A stretch of DNA of 64,000 bases from Dendrophyllia cribrosa. Taxonomy: Eukaryota > Cnidaria > Anthozoa > Scleractinia > Dendrophylliidae. Of this stretch, positions 53,601 through 63,877 are shown one piece after another. The notes under the pieces were generated by a model that was given only the letters and a program-made list of their open reading frames with translations, was not told where the DNA came from and did no database searches. The stretch is from assembly GCA_024195265.1 (NCBI GenBank), contig JAJLRJ010000007.1, forward strand, positions 33,916,786 to 33,980,785, read 5' to 3'. Numbering within the stretch: the stretch's first letter is position 1; the number at the start of each line of letters is the position of its first letter. The position numbers and the translations under genes are program-made.

Positions 53601-54109
53601 CGGCTATCGAAAGAGCTCTAGTGTTTTGGCCAGTGACGTTTTAGTTGATTTATTTTTGCTTTTGTTCGCTCATCACGCAATTTGCATAAGTGCGAAAGTA
53701 ATTTGAAACCTTTTCAATATAAACATCTCGCTATTCACAGAATTATAAACATGCATTCAAAACAGAAACACCTTCAGACTAGTGAAAGCAGAGAGTTTGG
53801 AAAAACTTAATCTTAATTTTGTCCAGCGATACTACAAAGAAAACAGAGAATTCTTAGAAGCGAACCGTCTGGCTGTCAAAAAGTGTGTTGCGTCACCAAC
53901 ACTATTTTTATTTTTCATGTTCGTTTACATTAACGCTCGGTTCCGGTTTGCGCTGATTGGCCAAATTCTGACAGCTTGGACAGCGGGGAGCCACGAGAAG
54001 TATTGGGGGCAGCATTTAAATTTCTGAGACAACGTTGCAAGCTCTCGCTCTCCACTACCCCAAATCCCGAACCCGAGCCTGAGAGCTTGCTCGCAGGCTA
54101 GATAAATAA

Positions 54110-54111
54110 AG

Positions 54112-54153
<42 letters not shown>

Positions 54154-55225
54154 TTAAATTGTTATAAATTTGTGTCAATGAAAGAGACTTTTTAAGAGCA
54201 CACTTTGCAATAATAAATTCAGGTTGTAAATGTTACGTTATGTACATGTAAAGTTTGGCATTTTGGTTCAATTGGAGTGTGTAATCACTCATAAAATTTC
54301 ATGTTACTCGTCTTTCACTTATTGTAAAAACTAGTGGACCATATTCTTACATGTACATGTACTAAATCCCAGCCTGGGTATGTTTTTAGCCAACTTCAGC
54401 TATAATGTGCTTACAAGAAAGTTTCTTTTTAGAAAAAAAGAGTGTATATTAGTAGTAATTTAATCAAGGAAATATGGTACTTTTGAAAAAAAAGTAGAAT
54501 TGATTGTACGGGTGTTACCACACCAACACAGTGATGACATCACATGTTTTCCATATCAGCAACATCTAGGACTATGGTTATAAAAGGACCTCTCCTTGTG
54601 TACAAACTGTGGTTTTGCCCATAAAATATAGAACATTAAATTAGAGCAACTTGTTTAAATCCCCCATTTCAACCTGACTAAAGAGAAGACCCCCACTGTT
54701 GCAGCAGCTTAATATTACCCTCAGGGTGTTGACAGTCAAACATTATTGTATCCTATTCTGCCCTGCTTTTAATAAGGTGTTACCCACTATAGGTGTCAGG
54801 AAGACCATTGGTTTGATTCCCAAGACCACACTCAGTCCCATGTTAGAGTACAGTTTTGGCAAATCACTCCCATACAGTTTGTGGGTCTCGGCGCTACACA
54901 CTTGTTTGTCCATCTGCAAACATAAGAGGTTTATTTTCAGTTTTTGCAAGACATGTTAATTCTCATCTGTATCTAAAAACATTTTTTGGAGATACAATAA
55001 AACGTTTTGTCAATTACTATCAATCTGCTTTGCAGTAAATCACACAAAAAGTGATTGCTAAATACCAAAACATCAATACGTAAAAAAGAGCATTTGTTGC
55101 CATCTACAAGAAAAATTAACCAGTACAATGAATTATCCTATTTGGCAGACATAATCAAGGAGGAGGAGGAGAAGAAGTGAGTGGAGAGAGGGAAACTGGC
55201 TTAAATTGGCCTTTTATTTACGTGA
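54110..55225. other. Region upstream of the zinc-finger gene; (ATT)n at 54,114-54,153
   Basis: (ATT)n of about 13 units adjoins the Mutator-like element. Several TACATGTA octamers at 54,240-54,362. No exon with convincing splice sites was found. The promoter and 5' exons of the zinc-finger gene, if any, should be here. Confidence 0.4.
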
Positions 55226-55240
55226 AAGTGCACCGATAGG

Positions 55241-57019
55241 ATGCCAAAACCAGTACTGCATGAAACAACCAACCCAAGGAGAAATGAAGGAATCCACACT
55301 GGGAAGACGCCATATGATTGTAAACAATGTGGCAAGTGTTTCAACACAGCAGGAGAACTTAGGAAACACGAAAGAATCCACACTGGGGAGAAACCATATC
55401 AATGTAAACACTGTGGTAAGTGTTTCAACAGAGCAGAAACTCTAAGGACACATGAAACAATCCACAGTGGGGAGAAGCCATATGAATGTAAATACTGTGG
55501 CAAGTGTTTTAACAGAGTAGGAAATCTGAGGAGACATAAAATAATCCACACTGGGGAGAAGCCATATGATTGTAAACACTGTGGCAAATGCTTTAACCAA
55601 GCAGGAAATCTACGGAACCACGAAACAATCCACATTGGGGAGAAGCCATATGAATGTAAACACTGTGGCAAGTGTTTTAACATAGCAGGAAATCTGAGGA
55701 CACATGAAACAATCCACAGTGGGGAGAAGCGATATGAATGTAAACACTGTGGGAAGTGTTTTAACAGAGCAGGAAATCTGAGGACACATGAAACAATCCA
55801 CAGTGGGGAGAAGCCATATGATTGTAAACACTGTGGCAAATGCTTTAACCAAGCAGGAAATCTACGGAACCACGAAACAATCCACATTGGGGAGAAGCCA
55901 TATGAATGTAAACACTGTGGCAAGTGTTTTCACACAGCAGGAAATCTGGGGAGACATGAAAGAATTCACATTGGGGAGAAGCCATATCAATGTAAACACT
56001 GTGGTAAGTGTTTCAACAGAGCAGAAACTCTAAGGACACATGAAACAATCCACAGTGGGGAGAAGCCATATGAATGTAAATACTGTGGCAAGTGTTTTAA
56101 CACAGCAGGAAATCTGAGGAGACATAAAATAATCCACACTGGGGAGAAGCCATATGATTGTAAACACTGTGGCAAATGCTTTAACCAAGCAGAAAATCTA
56201 CGGAACCACGAAACAATCCACATTGGGGAGAAGCCATATGAATGTAAATACTGTGGCAAGTGTTTTAACAGAGCAGGAAATCTGAGGAGACATAAAATAA
56301 TCCACACTGGGGAGAAGCCATATGATTGTAAACACTGTGGCAAATGCTTTAACCAAGCAGAAAATCTACGGAACCACGAAACAATCCACAATGGGGAGAG
56401 GCCATATAAATGTAAACACTGTGGCAAGTGTTTCAACGGAGCAGGAACTCTAAGGATACATAAAAGAATCCACACTGGAGAGAAGCCATATGAATGTAAA
56501 CACTGCGGCAAGTGTTTTAACATAGCAGGAAATCTGAGGACACATGAAACAATCCACAGTGGGGAGAAGCGATATGAATGTAAACACTGTGGGAAGTGTT
56601 TTAACAGAGCAGGAAATCTGAGGACACATGAAACAATCCACAGTGGGGAGAAGCGATATGAATGTAAACTCTGTGGCAAGTGTTTTAACCAAAAAGGTAC
56701 TATGAGGAGACATGAAAGAATCCACAATAAGGAAAAGCAATTTGAATGTAAACAGTATGTCAAGTGTTCTAACGCAGGGAGACATCTAAGGACACACGAA
56801 AGGTCATGTAACAAAGTGATCAGAAGCACTTCCAGAGACCACAAGAATGCTGTAAATTGCAGGGGGTATATCAGTAACATATCAAGCCCATCGTCTTCTT
56901 TGCAATCATCCCATGTTGAAAAGCATAGCTGTTGGATTTGTCAAGAGGAGATGAGTAGTGAGGCGCTACTTCTTCAACACTATGAAAATCACATGACATG
57001 TGTAACTAAAGACGATTAA
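55241..57019 (+). CDS. Poly-C2H2 zinc finger protein, ~18 fingers
   Basis: 592 codons, uninterrupted. After a short N terminus (MPKPVLHETTNPRRNEGIHT, a degenerate finger end) come 17 canonical C2H2 fingers of 28 residues, each C-x2-C-x12-H-x3-H with TGEKP-type linkers. An 18th follows in which the second Cys is lost (CKQYVKCSN), then a spacer and one divergent finger near residue 565 (CWICQEEMSSEALLLQHYEN). Such arrays bind DNA; no KRAB, SCAN, BTB or ZAD domain is visible. Fingers 1-17 have an extra Cys in GKCF (where most families have GKxF). The array is very homogeneous and in blocks: fingers 5-6 equal 15-16, and 2-4 resemble 9-11. An in-frame TGA lies 16 bases upstream of the ATG, so this ATG is the start unless an upstream exon is spliced in. 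Long frames on the other strand are shadows. Confidence 0.9.
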   Translation: MPKPVLHETTNPRRNEGIHTGKTPYDCKQCGKCFNTAGELRKHERIHTGEKPYQCKHCGKCFNRAETLRTHETIHSGEKPYECKYCGKCFNRVGNLRRHKIIHTGEKPYDCKHCGKCFNQAGNLRNHETIHIGEKPYECKHCGKCFNIAGNLRTHETIHSGEKRYECKHCGKCFNRAGNLRTHETIHSGEKPYDCKHCGKCFNQAGNLRNHETIHIGEKPYECKHCGKCFHTAGNLGRHERIHIGEKPYQCKHCGKCFNRAETLRTHETIHSGEKPYECKYCGKCFNTAGNLRRHKIIHTGEKPYDCKHCGKCFNQAENLRNHETIHIGEKPYECKYCGKCFNRAGNLRRHKIIHTGEKPYDCKHCGKCFNQAENLRNHETIHNGERPYKCKHCGKCFNGAGTLRIHKRIHTGEKPYECKHCGKCFNIAGNLRTHETIHSGEKRYECKHCGKCFNRAGNLRTHETIHSGEKRYECKLCGKCFNQKGTMRRHERIHNKEKQFECKQYVKCSNAGRHLRTHERSCNKVIRSTSRDHKNAVNCRGYISNISSPSSSLQSSHVEKHSCWICQEEMSSEALLLQHYENHMTCVTKDD

Positions 57020-57176
57020 GCATCTTTGGTTCATTTTTTGCGTATGTTAAAAGTTTCTGTTATGATTGTCAAATAGGAGTTGACACATCAGGCAGAATGG
57101 CCGGACATTCGTACATATTAATGAGCTACAATGGCGTGTTATTCAAGCGTGAGCGCTCAAAAAGGCGTCACAACCA

Positions 57177-57285
57177 TAGCCTACGAGCAAGCGCTCGGGT
57201 TCGGGATTTGGGGAAGGGGGGAGGGGGTGCCGTGGGGGGGAGGGAAAAGACCAAAGCCCAAGCCCGAGAGCTGGCTCGCAGGCCA
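57177..57285. mobile_element. Short relative of the Mutator-like element at 52,812
   Basis: TAGCCTACGAGCAAGCGCTC and GAGAGCTGGCTCGCAGGCCA are diverged versions of the same termini around a G-rich 70-bp core. Target duplication not clear (CACAA is shared by both flanks). Confidence 0.65.
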
Positions 57286-59202
57286 GCACAATAAAAGAGA
57301 AAAAGCTTGAATTTGGTGAAGTAGGCTGACTAACGTTGTCATTTCGCTGTTATCAGACGTAGTTTGTAAAGTGTCAAAAGGCTGATTTTGGTACTAGAAG
57401 GATAAATCTTCAATTTTATCTAAAAATTAGTTAAATTTAACGGGAACAAGTTGTAAACTGTGTTTTTCCCGCATTTCTAGATATCTAGTATGGGAAACGA
57501 CACTCATTAAGATTGGACTCTGATTTTTGACCAAAATAAGCAGCAATCTTCATATCAGAAAAGCGGATTATTAAAGATACATGTCTTCGCTACTTGTGCA
57601 TCGTGTTTTTACGAAGTTCGAGCAATAAAAGTTGTAGACTTTTGCGATGGAAATTTGATTTTTAAATCTCGCGCGTGTTTCAGGTGAAGTTAGTGTTCTT
57701 CCGTATAACAATGGTTTCCATGGATAAACAATTATTTGGACAATTACATTCATGAACTGCAGTCATCTGTAAAGGCTGGTTTTCACTAACGTCGGAGTCG
57801 GAGACGGAGTCGTAATCAGAAGCGCAAAGCGATACGATCTAGTGAAAATCAAACCGACGGAATCGGAAGAAAATGGAACCGTTCTGATTCTTCCGACTCC
57901 CGATTCCGTCGAACTTTTGACTCCGCTTACGACTCCGATTTTCGATTTTTAATAGGTCGGAAGCGCTCTTATGACGTTGCGAATTCTTAGAATAAATTCC
58001 ACGTGCTCATTTCGTATTCATAAACAAAACTCTGAAAAGCAAAGCATTTGACACTCTAGATCATAAGTTACTGTTAGACAAAATCTGCAGTTAAACAAAA
58101 TCCGTATAAATCGCGCGTGCGAACAAATACCGGTAAACAAATGATCTCTTTCATGGCAATTGATCTTTAGAAAAATCTCCTTGATCAACTTAAGGAACTA
58201 AATGTATTTTCCTTCTCCAAAAGGTTAAAGCATTATTTACTGTCACAACAATGTATGAAATAACTGAGTTGCTTATATTGTTTCAAATTTCTTCCTAGTT
58301 TCATAAAATTATTAAGTTAACTTCAATACTCTTTCTTTGATTTTCATTTAGATTTAGATTTCCTTTTATCGCGACGTTTCGATTGCTTACTGCTTGTCTT
58401 TATCTGGCGATGAGGTCGACTGTTACGTGTCAACATTAGTGTAACCGAAGTCACGCGTCTTGTGCTCTTTGGTTATTAGAAATCCACACTCCAACGGTAC
58501 TGTATAAGGTGAACGAAAAATACAAAGTTAAGAAAATACGGGAAACGGAAAACAAAGCAAATACAAAAGAAACGTAAGTAGAAACCTACAATTGTATGAA
58601 TGCGACTAACAAACATATTTACCTTAAGGTAGTAGATCTGCTATAAACATGTCTATTTGAAAGAATTATTTCTTAAATGTTAAAGAACATTCCGAAATAA
58701 AAATTACATACGCTTATTAAGCGAGACCTGAACTTTCAGAAAAGTGAAATCCGAGGTGTCAATTTTCACACCTAAGGTGTGAATTCCAATTTACATCGCA
58801 GGCTCAGAAAAACAAGGATTGCAGATTTCTAGCTTTTCCTTGATAGTTACGAATAAAAAATAGATTGGAACCGATTCATACTTAGAATGTTTAGTTACCT
58901 TTTTTTCCCGGGATTTGACGTCAATTTATTCTTGAGATATGGCGGTCTAAATTTTTTGTAATGTCCCCTAACTTTAAGCGACCGCCAGAAATTCCAAAAT
59001 GTTCCCTAAGTCCCGGGTATTGAAGTCGTATTTCCTCAACATTATACGAATAAACCTGGCAAGTTTCAATGAGATATTATAAGTCTTCATCGTTCCACAT
59101 CAATTTGTTTTCAGTGCGATCTATCATGGCTACAAAATCGGCCATAATATTCGTCGCGATACGTTCTTTCTTCGTCGCCATATTGAATTCTTACGAGTAA
59201 GC
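57286..59202. other. Intergenic; CGGAGTCG-rich repeat at 57,775-57,965
   Basis: 57,775-57,965 is a repeat with TGGTTTTCACTAACGTCGGA, GTGAAAATCAAACCGACGGA and many GACTCCG/CGGAGTC words in both orientations. Remainder is AT-rich with no recognised gene. Confidence 0.5.
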
Positions 59203-60318
59203 CAGGGCTGCAAATAACGGCCGGTCAACGGACAATGTCCGGTCAGAATTGGGTATTGACCGGACAAATCTTTGGATTGCCAGACATGTTGTCCGTCATT
59301 TAGTCATTCAAAGAAATTTAATTTTTAACTTTTTGATAATCGCGAGGGACAACATTCATATTTCCGAAAAATGAAAACAAATATAAAGCTAGACAAATTA
59401 GTGGTTGAGAAATTCCCGGTAGTTGCAAATTTCCACGATTAAAGCCCCGTCCACACATATACGTTTACGTTCGTAAACGCATTTTTTTTTTTTTAAAGAT
59501 GAAAACGGTCACCCTAAACGGATATTTTCGAAAACGCGAAAACGCTCTCCAAAGTGGATATTTTCGAAAACGCCGTTTATGTGTGGACAGCGTAAACGGA
59601 TATTTTCGTAAACGCTGATGTCATAGATTCGGACCCAGTCGACAAATAAAGAAAATAGAGCAGATATCCAATATGGCGGACGGTCTGACAGATGCGTTGG
59701 CAGGCTCAAGTACTTATGTATGCATGCTCAATGCAGATTTGAAGCGTTTACGTATCGTTTTAGCGTTTACGTGTGGACAGGTGAAAACGAATCGTAAACG
59801 ATGGCTGACTTCGTCTGGACGGGAGCGTTTTAGATAAAAAAAATTAAAAAAGTATGATAAAAAAGTATGCGTTTACGAACGTAAACGTATACGTGTGGAC
59901 GGGGCCTAAGTTAATTAAGAGATCGATTGAACCCTTCGGCTTTCATATATTTTGCACGTTTTACTTTAAATTCAGTTGTAGAAACGATGTGGTGATTGCC
60001 AAAATGTAATATTTTAATGATTAGAAGTGATTTTCCCAGATGTAAACGAACGGTTGCGGTTGTATCTTGCGTAACTGTATGCGAGGCTGCTTCTGCAATA
60101 AAGAGTAGTAAAACTATTAACTTGTAATTTTTATTGCCAAACCGACTTGGATTCAGTTGGTTTTTAGTTAAAAAAGGTTTACTGTGCAATCTGGGTTCAC
60201 TGTTGCAAGAGTTACGACTGTTCCAATTTGACCGGCCAAAAACGGGTCGTGTCCGAGAAAAAACATGTTTGGCCGGACAACATGACCGGCGCCTGCCCGG
60301 CCGTTATTTGCAGCCCTG
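59203..60318. mobile_element. hAT-like element, CAGGGCTGCAAATAACGG ends, TAAGC target duplication
   Basis: CAGGGCTGCAAATAACGGCC and GGCCGTTATTTGCAGCCCTG are perfect 20-bp inverted repeats that continue as GGTCAACGGACA against diverged GGCCGGACAAC words. TAAGC flanks both sides (59,198-59,202 and 60,319-60,323). No transposase frame. A second MITE is nested at about 59,443-59,908. Confidence 0.9.
59443..59908. mobile_element. Nested foldback MITE, GCCCCGTCCACAC termini
   Basis: GCCCCGTCCACACATATACG on the left and CGTATACGTGTGGACGGGGC on the right, extending through GTTTACGTTCGTAAACGCA for about 40 bp. Interior repeats GGATATTTTCG/GAAAACG words. A remnant of this family is near 28,290-28,420. 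Confidence 0.85.
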
Positions 60319-60323
60319 TAAGC

Positions 60324-62306
60324 CGCTGTTCGTATTGTCTGTTGCGACTTAGACCCGATTACAACACGAAAGGTGACGATAGGATGCCGAAATCTTCGTT
60401 TTAAGTCGCTTCGCGTCGGATTTCCAATATGGCGGCGTAAACAATGACGTAGTTCATAGCAACCAAAAGAAATGCGAGACTTCGGTGGATGAGCACAGCG
60501 GATGTTATGCGTAGTACGCTACTGCGCACGAATGTTCGAGATACCACGCGATCCCACGCGAAAGTGTGTTTGTCGAGCATTCTCGGTTTCGAGAAAAAAA
60601 AAAATGGCGGAAGATGCGGGAGAAACAACGGCAAGACGGGAGAACGAACGCACGTAGCTATCTCCAACGAAGAATTAATTGCCTCCTCAGGATTGCCTCC
60701 CTCAGGATGGGAGATTACAAAACTTAGTAAAGGGTTTCGCTTCGTCTGGTCGTCCGAAGAAGTGGCCAAATTCCTTGCGACGAAAAGAACCTCTGCAGAA
60801 ACGCTTGAAGGCGCTTTGCTCCGATAAAACTACAAATCGGTTGCCCTTGCCCACTACTTATCCGAATTGAAGTGGGAACAACAAGCGACGATTCCTTTAG
60901 CTCACCAGAAAAGCGGGTAGCTATTCCGTACAACATGCAGAAAAAGTAAGAAATCTCTTGGAAATCGTCAATATTTCTCATCGCATAAGTTAGGCTTAAG
61001 CTTATTTGTGTTACTGCTAATTGTGCTTCCTCGATTAATTTGTAAAGATAGCTTTTAAGAGCGATATTCCGAGAAGATCGAGAATCGTAAGACACTCACG
61101 AAAAATCGAATTTTTTCTTTTCTGGCCAAAACATCCCTTTTGGTGAACTAGTTTAAAGAAAAATAGTTTTAGGTTCCAGCGATTTATTTAAAAGGCGAAA
61201 TTTAAAAAAGTTTGAAAAATGGAATTATGACGGTTTTCGGCACTCAAAAACAGCAGAATTTTAACGCAACTTTGAGAAGATGGTGAACGCGTAAAAAACA
61301 TCTTCTAAAACCGAAACTTGGCACAAATGTTACTTTGTTCTTACTTTTTAAAACCCTGTTTAAAAATTTTGAAAAATGTGCTTGTAACTTATTTAACGGA
61401 CACATTTCGTAAGTCAACATTTGTGTCTATTAACAAAAGCGGAAATGAAGGCCAACTTCGAAGGCTATAAATGGTCTCTGGTATGTATGATCTGATCATG
61501 AAACCTATATGAGAGGAATCCTTGGTTACCGTGTTGTCCTTTGGTAAAGTTTTAGCTTTGGAAATAAAATACCATTCCGACAGTAAAAAAAATAATTATG
61601 GCATTTGAGCAACTACAACTTTATGCTAATTTGAGAGCTACGTAGTTTCAGGAAAACAGCATAAACAGAAGAAAGAACGACTTACCACAGCTTGTTCATC
61701 GTTTCTTTTGTAGTAGACGCATCTTTCAGCTTTTATATGCCTTGTTTAGCCGTAGAATTGCCAAGAGTCGAATATATTTTAAATAGCGGTATTGTCAAAC
61801 GAAAATTCTTGATGTTATTTTGAACTCGCCAATGTGGAATTCCTTCTAATTTCGTCGGGATCAAAGGGTCAATGCATTTTGCCAGCCGACCTTTTACCAT
61901 AGCTCGCGATGACCTTTGGTATTCATTTTCCGTTATACAGAAATCATTTCTCGCTTTTTTTCAAAGGAAAGATGCCGTTGGGACCTCATCCCAAGATAAT
62001 TTGATTCATACGTGACCTCAAGATAACCTCTAGCTGAGTAACGCAAGCCACCCGCAACTTAAGTCACGTTTTGTGTCACTAACTGTAAACAAATACAAAT
62101 TTCTTTCGTTTAAATTGTAACCAAATGTTTATTTTTAGTTTAATATGTTTGTACTTTCTAATCTGAAATAAACTGCACAAAAACGGTAATTTATAGGTTG
62201 ATGGCGTTCCCCAAATTTTCAACCCCACTCCACCCTCACTGCCAGCTCTGTAGTAAAAAAAAATACAAACTTAAATTAAGGCATCTTGCAAATTATTAAA
62301 AGCTCG
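60324..62306. other. Intergenic; possible unrecognised reading frame at 60,489-60,830
   Basis: A 112-codon plus-strand frame contains NEELIASSGLPPSGWEITKL, SKGFRFVWSSEEVAKFLATK, a pattern weakly like a MBD-type fold (LPxGW ... FRxxxEVxxFL). ATGGCGGAAG-type start context is nearby at 60,604. It may be an exon of an unknown gene. Nothing is recognised at 61,100-62,300. Confidence 0.3.
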
Positions 62307-62558
62307 TGTTCAACTAACCTGCGATTAGCCGGGGTTTTTTTTTTCGATTTTATTCCTCCGACAGACGGTCCAATCGCAGATAAGTATTTGTAGCAAGCAA
62401 GTCGCAAGAGACTGGGCCTAGTCCCGAGTTGATATTATGGGATGTAAAAGAATCCCATGTGAAGAGTTCGAGTTGTAAGAAGTCGGATCACTCGATGTTT
62501 TCTGTGTATGCGTCTGTTTTCGAAGAAAGATTAAAGAACATTTTGTCGGAGTGTAACA
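62307..62558 (+). mobile_element. Putative 5' LTR of a retrotransposon
   Basis: The right boundary is well supported: GTGTAACA at 62,558 is followed after one base by TGGTGACCCCAACGTGAC, a primer-binding-site-like stretch. The left boundary (TGTT at 62,307) is a guess from the TGTT...AACA symmetry, because the 3' LTR is outside the window. ATTAAA at 62,531 could be the polyA signal of the R region. Confidence 0.5.
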
Positions 62559-62559
62559 T

Positions 62560-62578
62560 TTGGTGACCCCAACGTGAC
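62560..62578 (+). promoter_or_regulatory. Primer-binding-site-like sequence
   Basis: TTGGTGACCCCAACGTGAC lies just after the LTR end and 8 bases before the Gag ATG, the expected place for tRNA priming of minus-strand synthesis. The priming tRNA was not identified. Confidence 0.5.
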
Positions 62579-62586
62579 ACAGAGGA

Positions 62587-63864
62587 ATGGCCAGCGTAGT
62601 GGAAGAAACCCAGATCGAATTAAGAGCCGCAGTTTGTCAGTTAGACGAAGCGAATCTTCGGGAGCTATGTGTGGAATTACAAATCGAGTTAAAGGAGAAC
62701 GAGACGGGCCGCCTTGCCCTAATTCAACGAGTTACTAAATACTTGGACGCCGAAGAATTAGAAATAGAAGCATTGCAGAAACTGAGAGCGACGGTTGTGG
62801 CGAAGAAGAAATCTCCTGCGAAGGTCAAGAGCGAACAGGACACGGAAAAGAAGGCATCCGAGCAGAGATCAGGTCAGCCTGAGGCGAATGTGCTGAGTGT
62901 AGATACATCGAAAGGATTTACAGCAGTCCCACCATTCAAGAAAGAGTTTAAAATATCGGGACAGATCGGGGATTCGCGTCAAAAGGATCGACTTAGCTTT
63001 ACCAGCTTGGCTCATCAAATTAACGCTGGGTTAAATCGTGGCTACAACGAAAAGGATGTAACGGAGGCGGTCATCCGGGCGATCAATCCTGGACTAAGGC
63101 TTAGAAGTTACCTTGAAGGTAAGCCCGATTTGACTTTAGCCACACTACGTAAAATTCTTCGGTCGCACTACCAAGAAAAAGGGGCGACTGAAATGTACCA
63201 AATGCTCAGTTCTGGGGTTCAAGAGGGTGCTGAAACCCCCCAGGACTTTCTTGTCCGCCTCCTGGACCTTAAGCAGAAAGTACTGTTCGCCTCCCAAGAA
63301 GCAGGTTCTGATTTGAAGTATGACCCTAAGCTTGTCCAATGCATGTTCCTACACTCATTGCTAACTGGCTTACAGAATGACAGTATTAAATCAGAAGTAA
63401 AGCCTTACCTTCAAAATGTTGAAGTGACGGATGAAGAACTGTTTGAAAAGCTAAATGAAGCAGTTGGCAATGAAATGGAACGATGTCAAAAGCTTGGCCC
63501 CCGGCGTGAACAGCACCTGAGACAGGGCCCCTTACAACAAGTAGCTCAAATGGTTTCCTCAGGTGAAAATCAAGGTGTGGCGGAGGGTAAGACCCCGGAA
63601 AAGCCAGCAAAAGGCAACTTACTTACTGAAGTTAGAGAGATGAAAGCAGAACTAGCAGCCATCAGGGAAACCATGGGAAACCAACGTAACACTGGTCCCC
63701 CAAATCAATACAGATTTGTAGAGCAGGGGAGGTCACGCCCCAGGGGTTGCTTGGACATTTCAGTTACCAGTGTTTCAGACCAAGGTTACAAAGCCCAGAA
63801 CATCTTCAGGGAAACGGCATGGGGTCGCCACCGCGGGACAGGGGGCAACCCAGAAGATACATGA
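62587..63864 (+). CDS. LTR retrotransposon Gag-like protein (3' part frameshifted)
   Basis: 425 codons from ATG. Residues ~15-60 form a SAP-like helical segment (LDEANLRELCVELQIELKEN followed by RLALIQRVTKYLD). After a Lys/Glu-rich linker, residues ~130-300 look like a capsid-type helical domain (AVIRAINPGLRLRSYLEG, PQDFLVRLLDLKQKVLFAS). The last ~40 codons appear out of frame: from 63,747 a different frame reads GHFSYQC, the second half (H-x4-C) of a CCHC knuckle whose C-x2-C half is missing. A third frame holds a MYND-like finger from 63,878. Gag proteins coat the retrotransposon RNA in cytoplasmic particles. Protease and polymerase would be beyond the right edge. Confidence 0.75.
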   Translation: MASVVEETQIELRAAVCQLDEANLRELCVELQIELKENETGRLALIQRVTKYLDAEELEIEALQKLRATVVAKKKSPAKVKSEQDTEKKASEQRSGQPEANVLSVDTSKGFTAVPPFKKEFKISGQIGDSRQKDRLSFTSLAHQINAGLNRGYNEKDVTEAVIRAINPGLRLRSYLEGKPDLTLATLRKILRSHYQEKGATEMYQMLSSGVQEGAETPQDFLVRLLDLKQKVLFASQEAGSDLKYDPKLVQCMFLHSLLTGLQNDSIKSEVKPYLQNVEVTDEELFEKLNEAVGNEMERCQKLGPRREQHLRQGPLQQVAQMVSSGENQGVAEGKTPEKPAKGNLLTEVREMKAELAAIRETMGNQRNTGPPNQYRFVEQGRSRPRGCLDISVTSVSDQGYKAQNIFRETAWGRHRGTGGNPEDT

Positions 63865-63877
63865 ACAGTCCCAACAA

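Larger units (their letters stand above)
52812..54100. mobile_element. Mutator-like element with captured helicase fragment, 9-bp target duplication GATAAATAA
   Basis: TAGCCTGCGAGCAAGCTCTC (52,812) and GAGAGCTTGCTCGCAGGCTA (ends 54,100) are perfect 20-bp inverted repeats, with further similarity inward (GGGCTCGGG). GATAAATAA flanks both sides (52,803-52,811 and 54,101-54,109). Contains a RecQ-like helicase remnant (53,000-53,377) and a run of AGCCGTTCGAACGGCT palindromes (53,404-53,600). No transposase. A short relative is at 57,177-57,285. Confidence 0.9.

Noticed and set aside
55399..56880. Long minus-strand open frames opposite the zinc-finger gene
   Set aside because: Their 28-residue periodic sequence is the antisense shadow of the finger repeats.
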